From the NCBI GenBank assembly GCA_050261495.1, contig JBLNDI010000010.1, forward strand, positions 1 to 13,070: a stretch of DNA of 13,070 nucleotides. Direction: 5' to 3'. Of this stretch, positions 6,492-13,070 are shown in pieces. The position numbers and the translations under genes are program-made. Each line of letters opens with the position of its first letter. The first letter of the stretch is position 1. Source of the DNA: JBMNKL01 sp050261495. Lineage in GTDB: Bacteria; Bacillota; Clostridia; Acetivibrionales; DTU013. The notes below the pieces were generated by a model. That model saw nothing but the letters and a program-made list of their open reading frames with translations. It searched no databases and was not told the origin of the DNA.

Positions 6492-8603
6492 TCATATCAT
6501 GCGGGGTCCCGCCCCGGATTTCTCCTGCGCCGCGACAGCCGCCGGAATACCTTTTCCCTTGAAAAAACTTGCTCCCTTGGTTGTTCTGGCTATAATTCCA
6601 TCAAACAGCATGAGCATGGCGGGCAGGAAGCAAATAACCATGAACATGGAGATTAAAGTGCCGCGTCCAAGCAACAGGCCAATGTCTACGACAATAACAT
6701 TCGACGAGGTCAGGTACAGCGTGAAGCCGGAGAAAGAAAGAATGGAAGCCGAGACCAGGATAGACCTGAATGCAGTTGAGAACGCTCCGGCAATTGCCTG
6801 TTTAAGCGGCACTGATTTCCGGTTTTCCATATACTTGTCGGTCAATAAAATGGCGTAGTCGATGGTTGCGCCAAGCTGAACGGTACTAAGCACCAAGTAT
6901 CCGACAAAATTTATCGAGGTGCCGGTAAAATAGGGGAAGGAAAGGTTTACCCATATGGCCGCCTCAATGGCAAGAAGCAGGATAAACGGCAATGAAAAGG
7001 ATTTAAAAGTAAGGGCGACCACCAGGAAAATCGCCGCAATGGCGATAATGTTTACACGGACATTATCAACCTCAACAATCTTTTTCATATCACTTAAAAT
7101 TGCGCTCTGGCCAACCATGTAAAATTCGTCGTATTCTTCGCCAATAATCGCATTGATCTCTTCCACCGCATTAAACGTTACTTGCCCCTCATCCGGCAGA
7201 TCCGTATATAGGATAATGCGGGCATAGTTTTCCGAGTAAAACCGGCCGACAACATCATCGTCCAAAAACCCGGAAGGGATGGAAGCACCCACATTGGCGG
7301 CGTACGAGACCACGCTTTTGACACGGGGATGAGCAGCCAGCTTGTCGGACAGTCTGCTTTCTTTTACAATATCGCCCCTGGGCACCAAAACGGCCAGGAT
7401 ATTTGTCCGCCCAAACTGCTCGTTTATTGCGATATAGCTTCGCCCGATTTCACGTTTTGAGTCATAGGCAGTATTCCCATAAATAAAATCAGTCTGCCTC
7501 TGCCCCAAAAAGCAGGGAACTATAATTAAGGCAACTACAATGGCCGCGGGGATAAAAAGCCTGGATAAGGGCCTTCCTATATTTCTAAACTCAGGCATAA
7601 TCGTTCGGCGGCTTGTTTTGTCAATGAGCCCGCCAAGCGCAAGGGTCAATGCGGGAAGAAATACCATAACCGAGATGAAGCTGAAGATGATTCCCTTGGC
7701 AAGACATATGCCCAGGTCGGGCCCTATCCTGAAATTCATAAAGACGAGAGCAAGGAACCCGAACAGCGTAGTCAGCGCGCTGGCTGACACGCTGGTTACC
7801 GAGGCCTTTATCGCATGATGCATTGCTTCTTTTTCATCATCGTACTTCTTTCGAAAATCCCCGAAGCTGTGAAGGAGAAAAATAGCGTAGTCCATTGAAA
7901 CCGCCAGCTGTAGGATCGGGGCGATGGCGTTCGTGACAAAGGAAATCTCTCCAAAGATAATATTGGTGCCCATATTTATAATAACCGACACCCCGATTGC
8001 CGAGAGGAATAGAACCGGTTCTATCCAGGATGACGTGGACAGAACCAGGATTACAATAATGACGGGGAGCAAGATAGCCACGGCAAGCCTTACTTCGGAT
8101 GTTGCCGCGTTTTGCATATCGTCCAGGTTAGGCGCTTCTCCCGCAATTGCCCCTTCGGGGCCGATAATTTCGCGTATGGCTGCGCAAGCCGCTCCCTCGG
8201 CGCCCTTCTCAATAGTAACGGAAAAAAGGGCGCTGCGATCTTTATAAAAGCCTTCAACCGTTTCCTTGTCTTGTATTTCAAGGGGCTGCATTAAGTCAAC
8301 CACGTCATCCAGCCACAAAACCTCGGAAACTCCTTCGATTCCGGACAACCGCTTCTTGATTTCCATGGCTTCCACCACCGAAACGTTCTTTACCATTACG
8401 CTTGCGTTGGGTATGGCCTGGGTAAACTCCCGGTTCATAACCCTGATGCCGGTGGTGGAAATGGCCTTTTGCGGCAAGTAATCTGCCAGGTTGTAGTTGA
8501 CGTCCACAAATAGCGCGATAAACATCGCAGCCAGTGTAACAAGGATAAACAGAACGATTATTTTTTTCTGGTTGTTTACTATGGTCCGCGCAAATCTGTC
8601 CAT
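6492..8603 (-). CDS. MMPL/RND family transporter, 12 TM
   Basis: A 703-residue RND-superfamily protein of the MMPL type, probably a proton-driven exporter of lipids or other hydrophobic substrates in the cytoplasmic membrane. The two-fold RND layout is clear: TM1 (14-34), an external loop (35-170), TM2-6 (172-325), TM7 (349-366), a second external loop (367-515) and TM8-12 (516-668). The intramembrane acidic motifs are present in both halves: SMDYA with Asp238 in TM4 and TIDYA with Asp582 in TM10. Its length resembles YdfJ-like members and is shorter than mycobacterial MmpL3. The ATG at 8603 has GGGAAGG just upstream. It is first in a two-gene operon with the heptad protein and divergent from a TetR gene, a common arrangement for regulated exporters. 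Substrate unknown. Confidence 0.92.
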   Translation of the reverse strand: MDRFARTIVNNQKKIIVLFILVTLAAMFIALFVDVNYNLADYLPQKAISTTGIRVMNREFTQAIPNASVMVKNVSVVEAMEIKKRLSGIEGVSEVLWLDDVVDLMQPLEIQDKETVEGFYKDRSALFSVTIEKGAEGAACAAIREIIGPEGAIAGEAPNLDDMQNAATSEVRLAVAILLPVIIVILVLSTSSWIEPVLFLSAIGVSVIINMGTNIIFGEISFVTNAIAPILQLAVSMDYAIFLLHSFGDFRKKYDDEKEAMHHAIKASVTSVSASALTTLFGFLALVFMNFRIGPDLGICLAKGIIFSFISVMVFLPALTLALGGLIDKTSRRTIMPEFRNIGRPLSRLFIPAAIVVALIIVPCFLGQRQTDFIYGNTAYDSKREIGRSYIAINEQFGRTNILAVLVPRGDIVKESRLSDKLAAHPRVKSVVSYAANVGASIPSGFLDDDVVGRFYSENYARIILYTDLPDEGQVTFNAVEEINAIIGEEYDEFYMVGQSAILSDMKKIVEVDNVRVNIIAIAAIFLVVALTFKSFSLPFILLLAIEAAIWVNLSFPYFTGTSINFVGYLVLSTVQLGATIDYAILLTDKYMENRKSVPLKQAIAGAFSTAFRSILVSASILSFSGFTLYLTSSNVIVVDIGLLLGRGTLISMFMVICFLPAMLMLFDGIIARTTKGASFFKGKGIPAAVAAQEKSGAGPRMI

Positions 8604-8638
8604 ATTACCTTCCCAACAATTTTTTATAAATTTAGGCC

Positions 8639-8667
8639 TTGTTTTATAAGCACTATACGATTATAAT
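8639..8667 (+). promoter_or_regulatory. Candidate promoter of the divergent TetR gene
   Basis: TTGTTT (8639-8644) is followed after 17 bases by a perfect TATAAT (8662-8667). Transcription would start near 8674, leaving a leader of about 100 bases before the GTG at 8773. The -10 overlaps that of the opposite-strand candidate promoter. Confidence 0.4.
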
Positions 8668-8688
8668 AGTCACTGTGTTGCAATACAA
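8660..8688 (-). promoter_or_regulatory. Candidate promoter of the MMPL-heptad operon
   Basis: On the minus strand TTGTAT (8688-8683) is followed after 17 bases by TATAAT (8665-8660). The start would lie near 8653, about 50 bases before the MMPL ATG. It shares the palindromic ATTATAAT core (8660-8667) with the plus-strand promoter, so both could not be occupied at once. Confidence 0.4.
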
Positions 8689-8745
8689 CCAGCATTGTTG
8701 GTAAATATGAATCTTATCCAACACGGTTTTATAAAAATGTTGGAT
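8676..8745. promoter_or_regulatory. Candidate TetR operator cluster (phased TGTTGG elements)
   Basis: TGTTGC (8676-8681), TGTTGG (8696-8701), CCAACA (8718-8723) and TGTTGG (8738-8743) have centres 20, 22 and 20 bases apart, about two helical turns each. The last two belong to a perfect inverted repeat, ATCCAACA (8716-8723) and TGTTGGAT (8738-8745). The second lies in a near-palindrome, ACCAGCA-T-TGTTGGT (8688-8702). A further CCAACA is at 8613-8618 near the MMPL start. The likely ligand-binding partner is the adjacent TetR protein; this is inferred from position. Confidence 0.45.
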
Positions 8746-8772
8746 TGCACAAAAATTTTTGGGAGAACCGCC

Positions 8773-9327
8773 GTGAACGCGAAAAAGAAAACAGACCGCA
8801 GGGTGAAATATACCAAGGCACTGCTCAAGTCAGCGCTTGTTGAACTGCTTAAAAAACAGCATATCTCGAAAATATCCGTAAAGGCGCTGTGCGAAGTCGC
8901 CGACGTCAACCGCAGCACATTTTATGCCCATTATACCGACCAATTTGACCTGCTTCGGCAGGTGGAGGCTGAAGTTATAAACAACCTGAAGAGTTTTCTG
9001 GAACAGTACGTGGATGACCGGATGCCTATTACGGAGCAGAATCTTAAGGGTATATTGGAATATGCCAAGGCAAATGCGGATTTGTTCACGGTGCTTTTAG
9101 GAGAAAACTGCGACCATGCTTTCCAAAAGGATTTGATGGAACTGGTCGAACTGGTGCCGTTCCAATATAACGCACCGGAGAAAAATAAGAAATATATCCT
9201 GAACTATGCCGTTACGGGATGCGTAAGCACCCTGCACAGGTGGCTCACTGAAGGGACAGTTGAGTCCCCGGAGGAAATGGCAGCGCTTGTGCTCAAGATC
9301 ATATACAGGGGTTTGCTGGGTCTGTAA
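8773..9327 (+). CDS. TetR/AcrR family regulator, divergent from the MMPL operon
   Basis: A 184-residue regulator. The N-terminal HTH is clear: ALVELLKKQHISKISVKALC, then EVADVNRSTFYAHYTDQFDL (about 41-60). The C-terminal half, with GCVSTLHRWLTEG followed by SPEEMAALV, resembles the C-terminal domain of TetR proteins of the DhaS/TetR_C_7 type. The start is the GTG at 8773, with GGGAG 7 bases upstream; the frame is open to TTG at 8695 and ATG at 8737, but those lie in the operator cluster and would add residues unlike the family. It is divergent from the MMPL gene and probably controls it. It differs in sequence from the other TetR in the window, so the two are not a recent duplication. Its 3' end converges on the M24 gene; the 63 bases between show no convincing terminator. 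Confidence 0.9.
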   Translation: MNAKKKTDRRVKYTKALLKSALVELLKKQHISKISVKALCEVADVNRSTFYAHYTDQFDLLRQVEAEVINNLKSFLEQYVDDRMPITEQNLKGILEYAKANADLFTVLLGENCDHAFQKDLMELVELVPFQYNAPEKNKKYILNYAVTGCVSTLHRWLTEGTVESPEEMAALVLKIIYRGLLGL

Positions 9328-9390
9328 ACAGCTTTGCCGGGCGCCTAAAAGGGTTGCCGGGTACGAAGCCGCCGATCATCAGCCATTGGG

Positions 9391-10455
9391 TTAGTATGCT
9401 TTTAAAACATCCGGACGAATCCATTTACCCCTATTCAATTTGGGCCAATTTGCAGAAACCGGCGTAATAAACTCCAACCGGCCATCCAGGCGAATGACAG
9501 TGTCTTCGCATTTTGCCCCTATTGCGGAGGGATTCCATGCATATGCCTGGTTTGCTTGCACGGCAACCTGGCAGGACGGATTCGCACGGATCTCCCTGGC
9601 AAGATAGCCTGTCAAGCCACCCTGATGGTGGTTTTTCCATTCATCTGAAAAGCCGTTTTCTTTATATGCCGATATGATTTTGCTTATCACATCTCCCAGC
9701 GTACCGCCTTCCAATGTCGCCTCAAGAGCGGCCTGTTCCACATTCAGCAGCTTGTCGTACCCCTGGGCGAATCCTTTTTTAAAGGCGACGCTTCGAGTGG
9801 CGGATACAACCAGTCCGCCTGAACGGGCGCAGAGAGAGACAATCACGCCCGAATTCACCCGGTTACCTGTCGGAACATAATGCCTGAAATAATGGCTGCG
9901 CTCATCGGCCGCAACCAGCAGGGTTATAGGTTCGATTCCGCGGCTCCATAATTTTTGGGATATCAACCCGGCTATTTCAAATTCCGTCAACCCGGGGCGC
10001 AAGGAAAAGCAGACGGTTTCCAACACGTCCGCAACATTATTTCCCAGGGTTCTGTAGCGTTGAATTTCATTGGGGTTTAAATTCGTACGAGCCGCCTTGA
10101 ACCAATCGTCCATATCGGTATCGTCCGCTATATTCCCGAAAATCTTCTTCAGCATTGCGCCCATATTGCCGTCCTCATGCCACTCAAGCGTTATTGAATC
10201 CGCAAAACCTTCGGGCAGCTCCTCTTTCAAAAGCCTTGGCGACTCAATATTGTTTGATGCGAGGTATATCCGCTCCGGCGTGACAACAATATATGCGCAC
10301 GCATTTTCGGAAGACAAGCCTATAAACCCGCGCCCCCCGGATGTAATCCAGGAAAAATTCGGCTGCTTTTTTATAACAACCGCGTCATACCCGCGATTTT
10401 TAATCTCTGCAGTGAGCAACCCGGCTTTCATATTACTCTCTTCTAATCTGGTCAT
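9391..10455 (-). CDS. M24 (Xaa-Pro peptidase/creatinase-like) family protein, metal site altered
   Basis: A 354-residue protein with the creatinase N-terminal domain (about 1-125) and an M24 'pita-bread' domain. Recognisable blocks are LRPGLTEFEIAGLI, ADERSHYFRHYVPTG, ATRSVAF, HHQGGLTGYLAREI and KCEDTVI. Canonical M24 peptidases use two Asp, one His and two Glu for two metal ions. Here the Asp positions appear to be Ser207 (VIVSLCAR) and Ser218 (VVSATRS), and the GHG His block reads HHQGG (276-280). The two Glu are retained (Glu288 in ARE and Glu317 in CEDT). It is therefore probably not a standard Xaa-Pro aminopeptidase; a metal-independent, creatinase-like hydrolase or a non-catalytic role are options. 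GGAGG 5 bases before the ATG at 10455 supports the start. It is last in the sugar operon, 44 bases after the RpiB-like gene. Confidence 0.82.
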   Translation of the reverse strand: MTRLEESNMKAGLLTAEIKNRGYDAVVIKKQPNFSWITSGGRGFIGLSSENACAYIVVTPERIYLASNNIESPRLLKEELPEGFADSITLEWHEDGNMGAMLKKIFGNIADDTDMDDWFKAARTNLNPNEIQRYRTLGNNVADVLETVCFSLRPGLTEFEIAGLISQKLWSRGIEPITLLVAADERSHYFRHYVPTGNRVNSGVIVSLCARSGGLVVSATRSVAFKKGFAQGYDKLLNVEQAALEATLEGGTLGDVISKIISAYKENGFSDEWKNHHQGGLTGYLAREIRANPSCQVAVQANQAYAWNPSAIGAKCEDTVIRLDGRLEFITPVSANWPKLNRGKWIRPDVLKAY

Positions 10456-10499
10456 ATTATCCTCCGTTTTAACGATGGGGCTATCCCGTCTATTTTCGC

Positions 10500-11147
10500 T
10501 TATTTGCCAAACCGGCCGGCCAATTCCAGGACATAATCCTTCAACCCGGACTCCGGCGCAGTCTTAAGGAAATCAACCATTCCCGGGAAGGTGAGCGCTC
10601 TTTTAACCGGTTCCTGGTCCATCGCTTTCAAAATTTCGATCATCGGCAGGTGTGCGTCCTGGGAAAGCCTGGCTAATTTTTTTCTTGCATTGATCTGGAT
10701 TTCAGCGCGGGCTGCAGGATAACCTGTTCCGTAGATTTTGTCATAATCTTCGAAAAGCTTCTCCAGTATATAGCGGATGTTTATGTCGCCGCCGATTCCG
10801 CCATAGCCTTTATTCAAAGGAAGTGATATGCAATTGCCCGCATTGACCCGGGCATAAAGGAACGCCTCGACCGGGTCCATTATTAAGCCGCAGAAGACCC
10901 CCGGAAACTGGAGGACAGCATTCATGTATCCCTGTCCCGTTCCACAGCCGCCGACCACGAAATCCACCGCTTTCATGTTAAGAACAAGCGCCGTCATTAG
11001 AGCAGTTTCCATATAAGTTAAATCAGGCTCGCCTTCTATGTTTTTCATACCAAGGTTAAAAACCTCATGACCCATTCCGTCCAAGGCCTTCATTACGTCG
11101 CTGTTCCTATGTTTTGTACTGCCTTCGTTAATAACTGCAATTTTCAT
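10500..11147 (-). CDS. Divergent RpiB/LacA/LacB family sugar-phosphate isomerase
   Basis: A 215-residue protein of the RpiB/LacAB fold, longer than E. coli RpiB (about 150) because of a C-terminal extension of some 65 residues. The catalytic-loop block is clear as DFVVGGCGTGQGYM, with Cys68 matching the proton-transfer Cys of RpiB. Other RpiB features differ: the N-terminal Asp-His that binds substrate in RpiB is replaced by NEGST (7-11), and the ArxHN block reads ARVNAGN (99-105) with no His. The substrate is therefore probably not ribose 5-phosphate. The ATG at 11147 has GGGAG 7 bases upstream and overlaps the kinase gene by 20 bases, implying coupled translation. Isomerisation or epimerisation of a ketose phosphate made by the neighbouring kinase is an inference. 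Confidence 0.85.
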   Translation of the reverse strand: MKIAVINEGSTKHRNSDVMKALDGMGHEVFNLGMKNIEGEPDLTYMETALMTALVLNMKAVDFVVGGCGTGQGYMNAVLQFPGVFCGLIMDPVEAFLYARVNAGNCISLPLNKGYGGIGGDINIRYILEKLFEDYDKIYGTGYPAARAEIQINARKKLARLSQDAHLPMIEILKAMDQEPVKRALTFPGMVDFLKTAPESGLKDYVLELAGRFGK

Positions 11148-12096
11148 AACTTTTCTCCCTTTCCTTCAAAAAATTTTCGACCTGTTCAAAATCTTTAATT
11201 GCAGAATTCGCGCCAATTTCAGCAACACATAACGCTCCTGCCGCATTGCCGAGCCGGCAGCATCTCCTGATGTCCCATCCACGGACAAGTCCCGTTATAA
11301 AGCCGGACATGAAATTGTCTCCCGCACCCGTGGTGTCTACCACCGGACCGTCAAAAGCCGGCAGATAGAATTCATTATCCTTATCTTTGAAATAACAGCC
11401 CTTGCTGCCAAGCTTGATTCCCACATGACCGGCTCCAGCATTCAAAAAGACGTCGGCAATTCTCTCGGGCTCGGTTTCCCTGCTTATTGCCGCGGCTTCA
11501 TCGTAACTCGGGAAAAAATAATCCGTGCATTCCAGCGTGGACCGGACGCCGTCAAGTCCAATTCCCGCTATATCGGTCAATGTATCCACAACCGTAATTG
11601 CCCCGTTTTCCTTCGCAATCTTGAGTAATGCAGTAGTCCCTGTACCATCAAACCCCGGCAAGGCAAACAAATATGAAAGGCTGACAACCTTCGCTCGCTT
11701 TAAAACCGATAAATCAAGCCTCTCAATGCTGAAATGATTGTTGGCGCCCCTGTTTACGCAAAAATGCCGCTGCCCGTCCGGTTCTATCATGACAACGCTG
11801 ATACCCGTCCTCGCCTTTTCATGGAAAGAAACATGGGAAAGGTCAATATCCTTGCCGCAGTCCGATAATAAACCGGTTAAAATCTGTCCGAAAACGTCTT
11901 TGCCAAGTATCGTAAGCAGCGACGTCCTGTTTCCCATGCGGGAAAGGACAATCGCCTGGTTTGCCGCGCCGCCGCCGGCATGGAACTCCGGCGGCCTGAT
12001 TTGTGTCAGATTCCTGCTGAACAGTTCTTTGTCAACAGGATAGAGAGGCAAATCAACAACGGCAACCCCAACGCAGACTACATCAAATTCTTTCAT
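11128..12096 (-). CDS. PfkB/ribokinase family sugar kinase
   Basis: A carbohydrate kinase of the PfkB family, expected to phosphorylate a sugar with ATP in the cytoplasm. Both family signatures are present: HAGGGAANQAIVLSRMG near residues 39-55 and DTTGAGDNFMSGF (254-266), in which Asp260 is the probable catalytic base. From the ATG at 12096 the length is 322 residues, normal for the family; a GTG at 12111 in frame would add 5 residues. The start is uncertain because the only Shine-Dalgarno-like AGGGAG touches the GTG and is about 14 bases before the ATG. It follows the isomerase-like gene almost without a gap and overlaps the RpiB-like gene by 20 bases. The substrate cannot be read from the sequence. 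Confidence 0.9.
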   Translation of the reverse strand: MKEFDVVCVGVAVVDLPLYPVDKELFSRNLTQIRPPEFHAGGGAANQAIVLSRMGNRTSLLTILGKDVFGQILTGLLSDCGKDIDLSHVSFHEKARTGISVVMIEPDGQRHFCVNRGANNHFSIERLDLSVLKRAKVVSLSYLFALPGFDGTGTTALLKIAKENGAITVVDTLTDIAGIGLDGVRSTLECTDYFFPSYDEAAAISRETEPERIADVFLNAGAGHVGIKLGSKGCYFKDKDNEFYLPAFDGPVVDTTGAGDNFMSGFITGLVRGWDIRRCCRLGNAAGALCVAEIGANSAIKDFEQVENFLKEREKSYENCSY

Positions 12097-12114
12097 ATCC
12101 GGGTTGCTCACTCC

Positions 12115-13070
12115 CTATTTGCCTAAACTCATGCCGTAATCTTCAATCGAATCCAGTTCAACGCCGGGCATATACTTAACTGCTTCGGCCAGAGCCCTTC
12201 CATGTTTTCCAAAAATACACGACACATGGTGGATATATGGTCCAAATATCAGTTTCTCTTCCCACTTTTCCCAATTATCCGTTTCAAACCAAACATATGT
12301 GCTTTCCGTTTCCGGCCCCTCGCAGCTGCGTCCTTCTCCCACCAGCAATTTATAATTGCCGTCCGTGCCGTCCAGGCGGCATACGGTGATATCTCCATCC
12401 TTAATCCGCCACTGTCCTTTCCCCAGTTCAGAAATAAACCCTTTTTCTCCGGGGGCTTTCAGTACATAAGGGAACGGCCCGCAGTGCCATAACAACTCTG
12501 CGTTGTCATTATGAGGATGGCGGATCGTAACATCTGCAAAAAATGTCGGGCTCCTGTCCAAATCGGCAGCCTGAATCAGCAGTGACGTAACGGCGCCCAT
12601 GACATCGGCCTCACACGCTACCGGCAATCCTATTCCCGTCAATTCACCGTTCACTGCACAGGGACGTATCCCCAGGGTTTGCGGCAGCAATGTCCAGCAT
12701 TCGCTGGCAATGGCATAGCAGTTGTTTATTTCTGCAAAATACCTGAATGCTTCTTTCAGCGCTACAATTTTCTTTAAATTCTCCTCGGTTAACGGCGAAC
12801 AATCAATGCGCCCGCTCATTTCCTCAATGTTTTCACGGAATTCAACGCTGTTTTTACCAATAATTTCATTAACTTTGTTTAAAATCTCGTAATATGGCTG
12901 TGGTACTACCTCAACCCCGAATTTGCCGAATATATCGCTTTCATCATACATAACGCTGAAGAAAGGACGCGGACGGTTCCCAATATATAAAATCCGCATC
13001 TTTTTACGGAACGTCCGCACAATGGAAATCACCGAAATAAACTCGAGAAATCCCTTTACAAATCTATCCT
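12115..13070 (-). CDS. L-fucose/L-arabinose isomerase-like protein (N-terminus beyond window)
   Basis: The C-terminal 317 residues of a FucI/AraA-fold protein; full-length members are usually near 450-600 residues. An internal GTG at 13032 is in frame, but the frame is open to the edge and the upstream residues (DRFVKGFLEFIS) continue the family pattern before RKKMRILYIGNRP, so the gene is cut by the window. Family features include CAVNGELTGIGLPVACEADV (with Glu and Asp), PTFFADVTI, LWHCGPFP and YIHHVSCIFG. By analogy with FucI, metal ligands could be Glu of CEAD, Asp of FFADV and a His of IHH; this is not certain without alignment. These enzymes interconvert aldose and ketose, though several family members are not sugar isomerases. 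It is the first visible gene of the operon, ending 18 bases before the kinase ATG at 12096. Confidence 0.8.
   Translation of the reverse strand, partial: DRFVKGFLEFISVISIVRTFRKKMRILYIGNRPRPFFSVMYDESDIFGKFGVEVVPQPYYEILNKVNEIIGKNSVEFRENIEEMSGRIDCSPLTEENLKKIVALKEAFRYFAEINNCYAIASECWTLLPQTLGIRPCAVNGELTGIGLPVACEADVMGAVTSLLIQAADLDRSPTFFADVTIRHPHNDNAELLWHCGPFPYVLKAPGEKGFISELGKGQWRIKDGDITVCRLDGTDGNYKLLVGEGRSCEGPETESTYVWFETDNWEKWEEKLIFGPYIHHVSCIFGKHGRALAEAVKYMPGVELDSIEDYGMSLGK

Noticed and set aside
8695..8772. Earlier TTG (8695) or ATG (8737) start for the second TetR
   Set aside because: Both lie within the operator-like elements and lack a good ribosome binding site; the GTG at 8773 has GGGAG at 7 bases and fits family length.
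9328..9390. Terminator between the convergent TetR and M24 genes
   Set aside because: Only a direct repeat of TTGCCGGG and a short GGCGCC palindrome are present; no stem followed by a U-run on either strand.

Overview
The window looks like chromosomal DNA of a Gram-positive, low-to-mid GC member of the Firmicutes, most likely class Clostridia. The basis is strong purine-rich ribosome binding sites ahead of most genes, a Gram-positive style secreted/anchored DG-heptad protein next to an MMPL exporter, and SfsA, UPF0173, ApbE/FMN-binding and TetR proteins of clostridial appearance. This is inferred from protein appearance only; no rRNA, tRNA or mobile element is visible to fix the taxon.

Layout. 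(1) 1-851: the tail of a possible membrane protein, then sfsA on the + strand. (2) 849-1511: a UPF0173 metallo-beta-lactamase-fold hydrolase on the - strand, convergent with sfsA. (3) 1643-3754: a - strand operon of TetR regulator, ApbE flavin transferase and a small membrane-anchored FMN-binding protein. Its promoter region carries a perfect 11-bp-arm inverted repeat that is a good candidate TetR operator. (4) 4064-8603: a two-gene - strand operon of a 12-TM MMPL/RND-type transporter and a 794-residue exported protein built on glycine-phased heptads. A second TetR gene (8773-9327) is divergent from it, and the control region between them holds phased TGTTGG-like elements. (5) 9391-13070: a tightly packed - strand operon of a fucose/arabinose-isomerase-like protein (cut by the window edge), a PfkB sugar kinase, a divergent RpiB-like protein and an M24-family protein lacking normal metal ligands.

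How the genes may work together. In region 4 the transporter would sit in the membrane and the heptad protein would project from it. The heptad protein has two blocks of exactly 23 heptads each on either side of a 146-residue helical insert, which suggests a long antiparallel hairpin with a tip. In region 3 ApbE should attach FMN to the Thr of the SGAT motif in its neighbour, giving a surface redox protein under TetR control. In region 5 isomerase, kinase and RpiB-like isomerase suggest catabolism of an uncommon sugar, but the substrate cannot be told from the sequence.

The most distinctive item is the matched-arm heptad protein and its MMPL partner. The noncanonical RpiB-like and M24 proteins in the sugar operon come next.
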